Source of the DNA: Archegozetes longisetosus
Lineage: Eukaryota > Arthropoda > Arachnida > Sarcoptiformes > Trhypochthoniidae
DNA: 64,000 nt
Direction: 5' to 3'
Assembly: GCA_018873245.2 (NCBI GenBank)
Contig: JAEMBT020000004.1
Location: 372,001 to 436,000, forward strand
This document shows, piece by piece, positions 44,770-56,098 of the stretch (its first letter is position 1; each line of letters opens with the position of its first letter). Position numbers and translations under genes: made by a program. The notes under the pieces were generated by a model that ran no database searches, was not told the origin of the DNA, and was given only the letters and a program-made list of their open reading frames with translations.

Positions 44770-45405
44770 TTCTCTAAATAAAATGCAGAAAGTTCATTAT
44801 ATTTTTAAAATATGGTATTATGTATACCAATATAGTTTTTAGAAAAGAAACTATCCAGATCAATTTGTAGTAGAAATTAGAAGATTATAATTTATTTTTT
44901 CATGTAAATTCCTATATGAATATGACTAAAAATGCTGCTTCTGTCAAGTCAATGGACTAACTTTTTGGACACATGTTCATATAAAGTATCTAATATATAA
45001 ATCCTTTTAATACAAAAATTGTATTTTTATTTCTTGCAATTTAAAGCTATTTGTATATTAATGTTGGCTGAAGTTATATTCACGGCAAATGCCGCGAAAA
45101 TAACCACATGTTATTTTCGCAGCATTTGCCGTGAATATAATCACTACCATTAATATTGTATAAAAGTATTACATATTAAATACTTTATATGAAAAATACA
45201 GTCAAATAGTTTGTCCATTGATATGAGAGGAACACATTTTTAGTCACATTCGTGTATGGATTTATATGAAAAAGTAAATTATAATTTTCTAATTTCTACT
45301 ACAAATTGATTTGGATGGTCTTTTTCTAAAAATCATATTAGTACACCTAATACCATATTTTAAAAATATAATGAAAACCCTTACGCATTTTATTTGCAGA
45401 AGTAT
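44770..45405. mobile_element. Palindromic MITE with ~290-bp arms
   Basis: The left arm from about 44770 (ctaaataaaatgc, cattatatttttaaaatatg) is matched by its complement ending near 45405. The centre is a tight stem: ttcacggcaaatgccgcgaa and its complement at 45079-45155. The arms are moderately diverged. No coding sequence. Confidence 0.8.
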
Positions 45406-46272
45406 TTTAAGTCAGCGTTTTATGAATGATTTAGAGTAAACAATTTAATATTATTTAAGTGTCTATAGGAGGAAGATACAATGCGATTCCTATCTTTATT
45501 TCTTAAGATCATTATACGTATAGTGTTTGTAAACTTGAGATGAAAAATTTGTTTAAAGTGAAAACCAGTTCTATATAATCCTAAACAATTAAATGGTAGC
45601 ATGCAAAGATGCAAGTATTAGAAAATTACCCAAACTAATTAAGTTCCATTTTCTTAAAAATTATATAGTAATCACTAAATATGTTAGAATCTTATTTCCA
45701 GGAGTAAGTTTGATGTCTCACGACTTATTTTTCCTTTTGATAGTTAAGTGTTCGACAAATGATTCAACATTTGAACATAAATAGTAATAAAATGTTCAGT
45801 CTCATAAAAGTAATGCTTTGCTCAAATTACGAAATTTGATTTCTCCCGTTATAAGGCTTTTAGGGTAATTCTAACCAAACTATGTTCGTTCAGAGAAAAG
45901 ACTTCCTCAATTATATAAAACATTTATTATTAGAGAACATGTTGTATTTATGGTGACCATAGTTTAGTTCCAGTGTTGACAACGACGAAAAGGAGCATAG
46001 CATGCAATTCCAAATAAACTTAATTTTTCATCACTTAGAAGGGGTTATCCCTTCTGTTTGCTCAGTACTGATTTCTAATTTATTTGACTGTAAAGTTTCA
46101 AAAGGTATCCGTTTTGAAGATTTAATTTTAAAAAATTAATAATTCAACCGACCAACAATTGAATGATGTTAACTTATAGAGAGCTTTTCTTATTGTACGC
46201 CGCATATAAAATATACAGTATAAACTCTTAAATGGCAAACTTTATAAATCATGATAATCATAATGCTGACTA

Positions 46273-46602
46273 TTGCACATGTTTGTTTTTGTTTACAGTA
46301 CCCTTTACTCCCATTACAATGGTTTACTCGTACTTTTAAGTGAAGTAAAACTACCAATCAGAAAGCTTGAAATAGCCAGTAACGCGGCGTACAATAAGAA
46401 AAGCTCTGTACAATCAAGTCTTACAATTGTTAGTTCAATGTCAACTTTATTTCAAAATTTTAATTTAAATTTGAGAAATTTACAATTTCTTAAAATTCTG
46501 AAAAACAAAGATTTCGATTCTAAACATCATTTACATAAAAGATTCAGAACTCTACACAAAAAAGTTAAAACCAAGTTCAAAATAAACAATAACTCTCAAT
46601 AA
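46273..46602 (+). CDS. Unresolved ORF, possible terminal exon
   Basis: A 109-codon frame ends at TAA 46602 after a Lys-rich tail (KRFRTLHKKVKTKFK). A good acceptor (tttgtttacag at about 46298) sits just inside its 5' end, so the coding part may begin at STLYSHYNGLL and belong to a gene with upstream exons I could not find. No domain recognised. Chance is possible. Confidence 0.2.
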   Translation: MHMFVFVYSTLYSHYNGLLVLLSEVKLPIRKLEIASNAAYNKKSSVQSSLTIVSSMSTLFQNFNLNLRNLQFLKILKNKDFDSKHHLHKRFRTLHKKVKTKFKINNNSQ

Positions 46603-46609
46603 CACTAAT

Positions 46610-47450
46610 GGATTAATTTTTTCAACTTGTTCACTCAAAAATCGAGGGCTCTGCCCACCCTACAAGAATTATCTAGTAGCAAAGTTTTCATCATTTTTTG
46701 AAAATTGCTGATACAATATTTTTATTCAAGATTTATATCCCTTAGTTTAGGAAAATTATCAATTTTCAAATTTAGATTTCAAAAATATTTTTTACGTTGA
46801 AAAATGAGTAATCTCAGTAGATCTTTAAAATTTTCGATTTTTTCAATATAGATTGAATTTTTCAAATAAAAGTCATGCCTAGCTAAAGCTTTATTATATT
46901 GGCTAATTATTGCCGTTATTGAGAGCTTAATTGATTTTGGAGTTCTAGAACAGATACCTTTTTTAATAAGATATTATGAAACTAAGTTAAACAAATTAAT
47001 AATATTAAGGTGAAAAGCCAATGGCACAAAAATTGGCTCATATTGAAATGGCTTTTATGAGACATTACGGTCGAATAAACCACATATCAGTACTTTGTGG
47101 ATAATCGGCAAGATCTTCTTCCTGTTGCATTCAATAATAATGAATTAGAAAATTTTTAACTGAATTTCGATTAAGATTTATTCAATTTTAGTTTTCGTTT
47201 TGATCCTTCAGTTTGCTATTTTAAAAATAATTTAATTCTATAAACAGTCATTGAGATATAGAAGTACAAATGAATACGATGAAAAATCGATTTTATGTAC
47301 TCAACAGGACCAAAAAATGGCATATAAAATCAGATGTATGAATAAAATGTTTATAAAGTTTGCAACTAGTATGTTTATTAAATCTCTGAGTAGTGTGACA
47401 TTAAATTTTTTGAGTGAAACCTGTATTTTTGAAGATTTCCCTTCAAAGTT
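46610..47450. other. Intergenic
   Basis: AT-rich, nothing recognised. Confidence 0.35.
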
Positions 47451-47452
47451 CC

Positions 47453-48012
47453 CGTACAGACCTGTACATAATTTTAGACCGCCCTGTACTTTGACCTGTA
47501 CAATAAAAACATTTACAAAATATTTTATTTAGTATTTATGATTTATTTTCCATCTTATAAGCAGATTTTACAGAATTTAAAATGTCTTTCTTATCTTTAA
47601 TATATTCTTTGAGTTCTTCACAACTCATTGAAAAATTAGTGTTAATACAGATTTCAGTTTTAACTAAATCAATATTCATTTGATTTCTATCGTCAGTCCA
47701 AATGCGTTTCATTAAACTAAAAACTCTTATGTCTTGTCATAACATATGCATAAGTCTTGTAATGTTTCATAAGCTATTAGTGAATAAGTTTTCAATAAGA
47801 ATTTGTTAAATTCTGTACTTCTGCTTAAATGTAGTGCCTTTGCTACAGTTTTCACTCTTTACTAGAATTTTTAGTTGTTTTCTTTAATATCTAATATAAC
47901 TTTTAAAAATTTAATAGTTTTCCTTATGATACTAATTCCTGTACACGAGTATGTACAGGTCATACCCTTGCCTGTACTCTGTATTGGCTGTCCGATTTCT
48001 GTACAAAACAGG
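47453..48012 (-). mobile_element. hAT-type remnant with GTACAG end repeats
   Basis: Both ends carry several CTGTAC/GTACAG motifs in short spacing (47455-47505 and 47940-48012), arranged as inverted subterminal repeats. The minus strand between (about 47740-47560) encodes RVFSLMKRIWTDDRNQMNID and a following helix, the hAT C-terminal dimerisation region. The rest of the transposase is gone. Exact ends are uncertain. Confidence 0.65.
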
Positions 48013-48542
48013 TCAACCTGAACGTTTATGTCACGCTATCTCTGAGGTAGAGATGCGTTTAGTCAGTGATTTTTGATTATTTATAATACTTAATATAATC
48101 TGACAAATTCATTGACTCTATTCAATATAACTTATTAATTAGGAGAATTTTTCCAAATAAATTGCATCCAAGAGGCTAATTGAAGTAGCCAGTGTTGCTT
48201 CCTAAATCCATGACTTCTATTAATTTCTGAACAAATCTTGTCCCACAATATCCTTTAAAACATTTGACGATCCCCTGATCCATTGGCACAAATACTGAAG
48301 TTAGGATGGAAAAAGGCTAATTGTCTCTTCAGGAAACTTATCATAAGAGGTGCCATCGTGGGGTCAATCCGGGCTAATGGGTCTAGGGGAGTTCCCAATC
48401 CCCTACTCCCGAGTGTGATACATCGTTAGATTCAGATTGTCGGGCTGAAATTTTTATATCACACTTGACCACTTCCGACCCGAACTTGAACACTTCTGGT
48501 CAACTCCCGACTGGAATGGTTGATCCCGCCAAGTGATATACA

Positions 48543-48920
48543 CCGGGGGTTCCCAAATGGTGGGTCCCGGCCCTCAGGTGGGCCGCGGAGGGATCGATTT
48601 GGGCCGCAGAATAATTTTAGAATACAGTTCAAAGTGGGTCGCGGCGTAGAATCCCTTCAATCAACATTTATATTGAAAAGTAATTGAAAAGCTTTTTGTA
48701 AAAAAGTATATCAAATATTAAGAAGCAAACTGTAAACTGTATAAAAAATCATATCACTATCAATTCATAACAGACCGCACCACACATTCGCTTTTGTTTT
48801 ACTCTTAAAACAGTATTTAACTTTGTTTTTCAATGTTTAGTAAAGCAATTAGATTAAGTGGGCCGCGATATTTTTTTCGGTGCCTAGGTGGGTCTCAGAA
48901 AAAAAAGTCTGGGAACCTAT
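48543..48920. mobile_element. hAT (Charlie-like) MITE
   Basis: A perfect 8-bp duplication gatataca (48535-48542, 48921-48928). The ends are ccgggggttcccaaatggtg and the complement of aggttcccagac. The gggttcccaaa...gggtcc terminus is typical of Charlie-like hAT elements. The duplication covers the junction of the outer MITE and the Tc1 end, so this insertion came last. Confidence 0.85.
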
Positions 48921-48926
48921 GATATA

Positions 48927-50574
48927 CACTGCCGCTCATAAGTATGGAAAATTTCATAATGCATAAAAAATTCAATTGTTTCTCTATGACTTGGAATTAA
49001 AAAAAATTAATATAGCATATATGTACTATGTTTATGTCTTCAAAAAATGGGTTTAATAAACACCGAATTTGGGTCGTAGTTTGGTTAGAGTTTGAATTCT
49101 TTTAAAAAATGCGGGTCAAAATTAAGTAAATATTTGTGAAAGTTTTAATAGTGTTAACCAATTTAGCTATAAATTAATGACTAGTAATTAGTATTGCCTC
49201 CGTTCGCTTTGATCACTTTCTCAATCACTTCCTCCTTGATCAAGTCGTTTAGGGATCCTTCCGATCAACCGATCAACGACTTCTTGTCCGTTCTGTTCCC
49301 AACTTTCAAATAAGGCTTTTTTGAACTCTGCAATTGATTTCTGGTGAGACTGAGGTACCGATCTGCCCAATTCATCCCACAAATGCTCGATTATATTCAA
49401 GTCTGGGCTTTGTGATGGCCATTCAATCTGTTCGACCCCATTTTCCGTGAACCAATTCTTCGCTAAACGCAAAGTATGTTTGGGATCATTATCAGATTGA
49501 AAGATAAAACTATTTCTGATACCCCATGCGTTTTGTACTCGCGTATAAATTGCTATCAATAGTTTCTACATGAAGTTTAGCGTCCATTTTAGTGTTTCGA
49601 CTAAGTTCCCGATATCAGAGGTCGAAACACATCCCAGACCATTATAGAAGGCGAGTACTTCACATTAACCGCAATATTGCCTTTACTAAGCCCTTCATTT
49701 CGTTTTTTCCACACTCTAATCCGTCTTTTCGAGTTAATTAACTTGAATTTTGATTGATCTGACCAAATGATTTTATTCCAGAAGGCCAGAGGCATGTTTA
49801 ATTATTTCTTTGCAAACGCAAGCCTTTTTGTGCGATTTTTATCACTTATAGCCGGTCTCTTGCGTGTGATTCCACCAAAATAATGCTTTTCTCTTAATCA
49901 CCGTTTAATTGTTGATTCACTGCAATTGATGTTTGCAGATTGCAGGTCTTGTTTGATTTCTTTAGCCGAAATTGTTCGATTTTTCGCCACAGTTGTTAAA
50001 TTTCTGTTATCAGTTCGCTTTGTTGTACAGCGTTTTCGACCACTTCTTAAGTTACGAGCAGTATCAAAAGTGTTTATCTTTTCTACGACTTTATAAACAT
50101 ATGAAAGACTGTATCCTATCATTTCGGCCATGGTTTAATGTGTTTGGACTTCACTTCTCACCCTAAACATTTGAAGGCGTTCGACTTCAGAAAATTCTTG
50201 TGATTTGACCACTTTTTTCAAGGAATTAGTTTTAAATTAATATATTTTGGTTTTAAAATGCTTTACTTAATTAGTATTTTGTTATATTTAGTCTTGAAGA
50301 ATTGTTAAATGATTTTTACTCACTTTAATTCAGTCAAATAAAAATTTTCCCTTATTTATGACCGCATGAAAAAATCACAAAAATTTTTTGATTCCTTATA
50401 ACTTTGCTTAAAATGCGATACTATTTAATATCTTTATACCGTTCGAATCCTAAATTATGACGCATTAATTTAAGACAAGTTACGCTAAAATCAACGAAGT
50501 AGTTCCTTAGTTATATTCGATCAAAGACAAAATATCGAGTTAATTCCTCTTTTTTCCATACTTATGAGCGATAT
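48927..50574 (-). mobile_element. Tc1-like transposon (DD34E)
   Basis: It is 1.65 kb with inverted ends containing cgctcataagtatggaaaa (48932 and the complement at about 50555-50572), inserted at TA in family-B copy 2. The outermost few bases of the two ends differ. The minus-strand transposase (49221-50131) is broken. Confidence 0.85.
49221..50131 (-). pseudogene. Tc1 transposase, broken
   Basis: From ATG 50131: HTH region MAEMIGYSLSYVYKVVEKI with a second HTH (AKEIKQDLQSANINCSESTI), catalytic block 1 IIWSDQSKF (Asp), block 2 FQSDNDPKHT (Asp) and block 3 LNIIEHLWDELG (Glu). There are 34 residues between the second Asp and Glu, giving DD34E. The N-terminal (50131-49898), middle (49795-49601) and C-terminal (49559-49221) parts lie in different frames, with stops between, so at least two frameshifts or stops separate them. 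It is complete in extent at roughly 300 aa. Confidence 0.88.
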
Positions 50575-50990
50575 TATGAGCAGGATATTGAACTGAGCAT
50601 TTAGACACCTCACTTGATCAATTATCACAAGTAGTTCTCGAGATATACATGTTTGTTTATTTTAGTATCTCGTAATGGATAAACCTAGATTTCTCGAGTC
50701 ATAATCCAAACAAGCCTAATATAGAACAAAGGAGAATAGGTTAGATCGCTTCGCGATCTAACCTTTTATACCTCAGTTCAAATCAGGTTTTGCTTGGGTT
50801 AAGACTTGGTTAAGCCAGGTTTATACTTTTTCGAGGTGGTTAGGTCTAGCTGGCCAGAAGTGGTCGTATTCCGATTGGAAGGGGTCAAGTATTGTATCAA
50901 AATGTTCAGCTCGATGAAATTAATACAATAATGCATCACACTCGTGAGTAGGGGGTCGGGAACTCCTTAGACCCATTAGCCCGGATTCAC

Positions 50991-51600
50991 TCCTGTCGTT
51001 AGTAAAATCTCAGATTTTAAGACACGTATTCGTACTTATTTTGGCTCACTATTTAGCCAAAGTTTAAGATCAAATGCAATGAAGTACCTAAAGTTTCATT
51101 TTTGAAACTCACATTTTATAGAACAATTAAAAATTAATAGTGTTAATAAATTATATTATTTAAAAATTTATTATAATTAATATAAAAACTTTTGATAAAA
51201 AGTAAAAAGTTATTATATTCATATTAAAAAGAGTTATAGTGAGATGCAGCAATTAAAACTAAATTTAACAAAAAAAATCTAAAACAAAAACATTTACAAA
51301 GAGGAACATGTGTGAACAAATATTTTCATCTGTAAACATAAACAACTCTTTATAGTGAAAAGTGAAATTAAAACATCCTACTCCTAAAATTTACCACTAA
51401 TTATTTATTCCCAAACCAATGCACTGAGCACAAATCCAGTGAATCCACGTACAGTTCGCCTGAACTCACAAACCTAACGAGTTCATGTATAGTCCGCCCA
51501 AGCTCCCATTGTATCTGCGCTTGTGACATCAGTTTCTTATTGGACTAAGGTTGGCCCCTCGCCCAATACTTGTATAAAAAGCCTCAAATCTCACGATGGA
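50991..51600. other. Intergenic
   Basis: AT-rich with a short less AT-rich patch at 51410-51560. No gene recognised. Confidence 0.35.
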
Positions 51601-51607
51601 AATTCGG

Positions 51608-52303
51608 GACTATGTAATAACCGATTTCAAAAATATTTTATGGCATAAATAACTTGTCATATGATGTCCGAAAAGGTATATAAAAAGGCTGACCGCTAGA
51701 CACTAACAAGTTATGACCACTCAAAAAGTGATTTTCTATGGCTTATTACTATTGATTCCTATGTATTTTGCCCGTCAAAACGTACTCTAATTCAGTCAAA
51801 TTACTCAATGAATGACAATAATATTGTTAATAAAGAAAAACTTCAAATAATTTTGAACAAAAAAAAGATAATCTGAAATTTCATATTTAGAAGTAAGTTC
51901 TATATATCGATAGTTCTAATTTTTTGTATCTATCATATCTTTTAAATCCAATGGATCTCTAAAGAAATTTTTAGAGATATAGTAAATACGAAAATCTAGA
52001 ACTGTTGATATACAGAAACTTACTTTTAAGTATAAAACTTATTCTTTTTTGTTCAAAATGGCTTGAACTTTTTCCTAATTAACGATATAATTGTCATTCA
52101 TTGAGTAATTTGACTGAATTAGAGCACATATATGATAGGCAAAATACATATGAATCAATAGAAATAAGCCATAGGAAATCACTTTTTGAGTGGTCATAAC
52201 TTATAAGTGTCTAGCGGTCAGCCTTTTTATATGCCTTTTCGGACATCATATGTCATGTTATTTATGCCATAAAAATATTTTTGAAATCGGTTATTACATA
52301 GTC
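51608..52303. mobile_element. Palindromic MITE with ~340-bp arms
   Basis: The left arm begins gactatgtaataaccgattt and is matched by the complement ending at 52303; the arms are about 95% identical. They include gatgtccgaaaagg, aaaaaggctgaccgctagac and actcaaaaagtgattt. The short centre (about 51945-51965) makes a near-continuous hairpin. No coding sequence. The terminal gactatg resembles the ends at 60801 and a motif near 62998. Confidence 0.85.
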
Positions 52304-52479
52304 AAGAACTTCCCTTGTTAGTAAAATCATTCAGTCTTTTCTTTGCAAGTAAAGTGTTGTTTATTTTTATTTCGACTTTTTAAACTTTGTGATTCCTTTT
52401 TAGACTTAGTTGTGGTAGTGCTTCTTGTCGAGCGCTCGTAACAAATCTCTCTCCTTTAATACTCTAAGACTAGCGCAAA

Positions 52480-52660
52480 CACATTACTGCCTCACGGGTG
52501 AAGACTAGAACATGTCTGTGAAGGCAAACATCGCTGACAAACACGATTCCTCGGCTCTCGCCCAGGATTTAAAGCATTGAAATCACAAGAGCTCCAGACC
52601 CGTGAGGCTGAAAACTGAGAGTCGACCTTAAGCGTCGCCCAGCGATCATTCTTTATGCCG
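52480..52660 (-). mobile_element. Possible tRNA-derived SINE remnant
   Basis: On the minus strand a GC-rich stretch contains a B-box-like gctttaaatcctgggc (about 52560-52580), preceded by an A-box-like tctggagctcttgtga. There is no clear target duplication. A weak call. Confidence 0.3.
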
Positions 52661-52908
52661 ATTACACAATAGTACAAATTCTAAGAGCTAATCACAAAAG
52701 CCTACATGTCTTCTCGCTATTGTACCTAGTGCTCCGCACGAGTCAAGTCGATTTGAGCGATTTGGTAAATTGATTCAAACTTTCGAGTTCAAATCACTAG
52801 AAGTTATGAGTCGAACGCAGTTGAGTCGAGTCCAACTCGAGTTCGGGTCTGACTCGATTATGTTTGAGGGATTTAAATTCTTTTGAACTGTAAAGATGTT
52901 CCATGATT

Positions 52909-53173
52909 TCAACATTCTGAAACTTTTTAGAGCATTCTAGAAATCTGTAGAGTATTCTACAAAGCTATGGAATATTCTAGAGTTTGCTATGACATTCTAG
53001 AAACCCATGGAATATTCTAGTACTTACTAGAACACTCTAGAAACTTATGGAATGTTCTAAAACTCATTAAAGCATTCTAGAAGTTCATGGAATACTCTAG
53101 AACTTATTAGAGCATTCTGCAAATTTATGGAATATTTTGGAACTTTTCAAAACATTCTACAATCTTGCAATAT
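52909..53173 (+). promoter_or_regulatory. Tandem array of heat-shock-element-like 40-bp repeats
   Basis: About 6.5 copies of a 40-bp unit of the form cttattagagcattctagaa followed by cttatggaatattctagaa. Each unit carries TTCTAGAA and GGAAtaTTCtaGAA, i.e. nGAAnnTTCnnGAAn, the heat-shock factor binding pattern, with base changes between copies. The array ends about 35 bp before a TATA box (53207) and about 380 bp before the hAT transposase ATG. Binding is inferred from the motif only. Confidence 0.55.
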
Positions 53174-53206
53174 ATTCAGGAACCATCTAGAAAGCATGCA
53201 TTTTAG

Positions 53207-53214
53207 TATAAAAG
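53207..53214 (+). promoter_or_regulatory. TATA box upstream of the hAT copy 2 transposase
   Basis: tataaaag followed by a G run, just downstream of the heat-shock-element-like array. Transcription would start near 53240, about 310 bp before ATG 53552. A hairpin (aagctcaggctca ... tgagcctg.cgagctt, 53278-53312) lies in the leader. Confidence 0.55.
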
Positions 53215-54675
53215 GGGGTCCACTCTACGCATCCGCTCGATATTTGAGTTGAAAACTTATGTATAATGTTGTTCATAAGCTCAGGCTCAGCTCATTGAGC
53301 CTGACGAGCTTGTGCGTAAAATCTGACTTAAATTCGCGTTAGTTTGATGTTTTGTTTTAGTTGTATTTCTTTTGTACATGAAAAACTAAGCTTTAAAATA
53401 AAAAAATGAATCACTAATCATAAGACTTTTTTATAAAACAGAGAAATCATTTAATGTCACACTAACAATACAGTTTTTGTTTAAATGATACAATTGAAAG
53501 TAAATTATATATTTAGCACATTTTCAAAATTAAATTTTAAAATACACGAGCATGTCTTCAACTAATGATAAACTTGAAAGTGAAGTTTTTAGTTTGATTG
53601 AAAGTAATAGTAACAGTGATGTGGAAGAAATAAACGTGAAGAAAAAGTGGAACAAATGATTATTTGATTTTAGTAGGCGATAAGTAGAAGTGCAAAAGTT
53701 GTGATCAAACTTATAATAAACGTATTTCTGGATCTATTCTTAGGAACCATGTCATTAAAAGTCATCAGAGTACCAAAGAAAGAAAAGTAACAGAGTTTTT
53801 AGTCAGAAAAACTGACAGAAATTTCAGAAAAGACTTGATTCGGTTCATCGTTAATGGAAATTCGAGGCATTCAATATTGTAGAGGGGCACGACTTCAACC
53901 AATTAATTACTGGCTTATCTGCAGAAATACAACTCCCTTCTCATCAAAGTATTCAAAGAGAAATTAACGCAGAACTTGAAGAAAATAAATTGAAATTAAA
54001 GTCTCAACTCTCTAAAACTGATAATAAAATTGCAGTACGACTGACATAAGGACTTCAATGTCTGGAAGACGTTATATTTCGATTACTGCACATTATGTCA
54101 ATGTTAATAAAGGTTTGTCTCATGTTCTTGTAAACTTCCGTTATATCCCTTATCCTCATAGTGGCGAACAAATAAAAAATCTATTAATTGAAGCTTTTCA
54201 AGAATATGAAACACAGGAGAAAATTATAGCAATAACTTCTGATAATGCAGCCAATAATATCAGTGGAATAAAACTTTTCAATAATTATTTAGAAAAAGAT
54301 TTAGTTGTTGATAAAGTTTTTTACTTTCTTTGTTTTGGTCATGTCTTGAATTTGGCAATTAATGAAAGCACAAAACAAATCTCAGGAATTACTTCAAATT
54401 TAAGATTAATAGCTTCTAAGCTTAAGAATTCTCCTAAACAAGCACAAAAGTTTGAAGAAACAGCTAAAGTCTTGGATCAAAATTACGTTAAACTAAAGCG
54501 CGATATTTACATCAGATGGAATTTGACTTTTGATATAGTTGAAAGGGCCCTTAAAATGAGAAAAGTTATAGATATTATGTGTCTTAAGGATGATAACTTT
54601 AAAGAGAATCAGATAAATAATGATGAATCGAAACTTCTTTCAAAAAGAACATTGCCGGAAAGTCTATGGGATTCT

Positions 54676-56098
54676 GCCTAATTTGGCACTCGGGATCTGA
54701 TGATATATTTTAATAGAGGTCATCAGCCTGATCAAAATTGCCAATGGACCCACCTCCGTACAACTTATAGTTTAAGCGTTAGATGGCGTTCGTTTTAAAA
54801 TAGGATAAAATATAGATTTATTCGGTGGATATAAAAGATATCGAAAAATGGCTTTCATATTTGTAGTCAGCGTTAAAAAAATATATAGATCCGTTTAAAA
54901 GTGAGTTTATAAAAAATATAATTGTTCAGCTTGAATAATATAAAAAACCATCAAACATGTCTTCACATAGTGAAAACGCTACGGACCACACTGAGTCGAC
55001 CCCCAAGGCTCCTGTGGTTCCTCAACATGCTACTGGGATGGCGGATAACGAACAACGTCAAATTGGGTCTTCCAGCGATACCCAATTTGATGATCAGGCC
55101 CGACCGCTGGAATGGACTCTGGCCGAAATTCACAACTAGGACACGACCGAAAAATGTTATGTCCCGGCTGTGGAGGCAAGCCTGACCTCAAACGTGGTCC
55201 ACGATTAACCACTAAGGAGGCAAATCGGACTCGCTTTATCACTAGTTGCCAGTACATTGTTAAAGTCCGCAATTGACATCTTAAACTATGTTTCCGGCAA
55301 TCCGATAAGGTTTGGCCCAATCAGCCCCTCCGCCATATAATGATAGACTTTAGAATTGTTTCAGCAATTATAAGTGTCTTTCATTCCATCATCCATACGG
55401 CGGATGGAGCTGAAAAAGCAGTATTAATGAAGTCACGGCTCAACCAACCGAACCCATTCGCAACATAAGTCGCCGCCGAAAATTTGAATCGCAAATCTGC
55501 CCAATGGCTGTCAATCGATGGAGTAACCGAGGAAACTCTTGAGTTCCCTCGATTGATAGAGTCAGATTTACGGTCAATCACATCGGGTGACTACCAGCTG
55601 AGACAAGCTCGGTCCTATTATACCGAGCATGTCAAGACCACGGGAGCGTATGAGGTCCAAGTATTTCGACATCAAGGGCCAATAATATGCTCTCATGGTC
55701 TATCAGCTGCTGACCCAATGTTGATTAGAGGAAAGATACAGTCTCGAGACTGAATTCCTCTCTGTATTTCGTTTATATTCTTATAGACAGAGATGAATAA
55801 GATGTCGAAGCTGTATCTTCTTGTACTTGCTCTTGTGTCCAGGGCCTCAAAACTGTCGGTTGTTGTGCGCACATATCGACAGTTCTGTGGTATCTCGAGT
55901 ATGCACGACATCTGCCCGAGATTCCAATTCCCGCAGAATTTCTGAATGATATCTGCGTGGAATTGGAGGAACAAGAGTAAGCCTCGGCGGCGACTAAAAT
56001 GGGGAGTCCGGTGGGAGCGGAGGGTGGGGTCCCCACCAAAATATTACATTTTACATCGTGATTAAATATGTTATCATATATTTAAAAATATATTATAG
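54676..56098 (+). mobile_element. Unclassified element with a SWIM zinc-finger gene, inserted in hAT copy 2
   Basis: It splits the hAT gene between WDSA and QFLCEFL. The flanks gattctgc and ggttcggc agree at six of eight bases, possibly an aged 8-bp duplication. The coding half (54957-55980) is much more GC-rich than its surroundings. It encodes an open 60-codon frame (54957-55139, MSSHSENATDHTESTPKAPV onward) and a SWIM-domain protein. A second, inverted copy lies at 58230-58893. I cannot place it in a known transposon superfamily. Confidence 0.6.
55340..55979 (+). pseudogene. SWIM zinc-finger protein of the inserted element, broken
   Basis: The conserved blocks read SVFHSIIHTADGAEKAVLMK, RLNQPNPFAT, a TAA, VAAENLNRKSAQW, then IESDLRSITSGDYQLRQARS, YYTEHVKT and MLIRGKIQSR. 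After a 1-base shift near 55750 come NSSLYFVYILIDRDE, a TAA and CTCSCVQGLKTVGCCAHIST ending LPAEFLND-like with VELEEQE. CxC...CxH is the SWIM zinc-binding pattern. Similar proteins (AxENLNRKS, IQSRH, SWIM, VLWYLxxARH) are widespread repeats in arthropod genomes from general knowledge; their function is not known to me. Breaks: two stops and one frameshift. Confidence 0.75.

Larger units (their letters stand above)
48362..50990. mobile_element. MITE family B, copy 2, holding two further insertions
   Basis: The ends are tcaatccgggctaatgggtc and its complement (acccattagcccggattcac at right). The internal blocks match copy 1 (32706-34082), including gaccacttc, ggtcaactcccg and tcacttgatcaattatca. 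A Tc1 element (48927-50574) and a hAT MITE (48543-48920) interrupt the left arm. The centre has a perfect 11-bp palindrome ggttagatcgc/gcgatctaacc (50739-50763). Confidence 0.8.
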
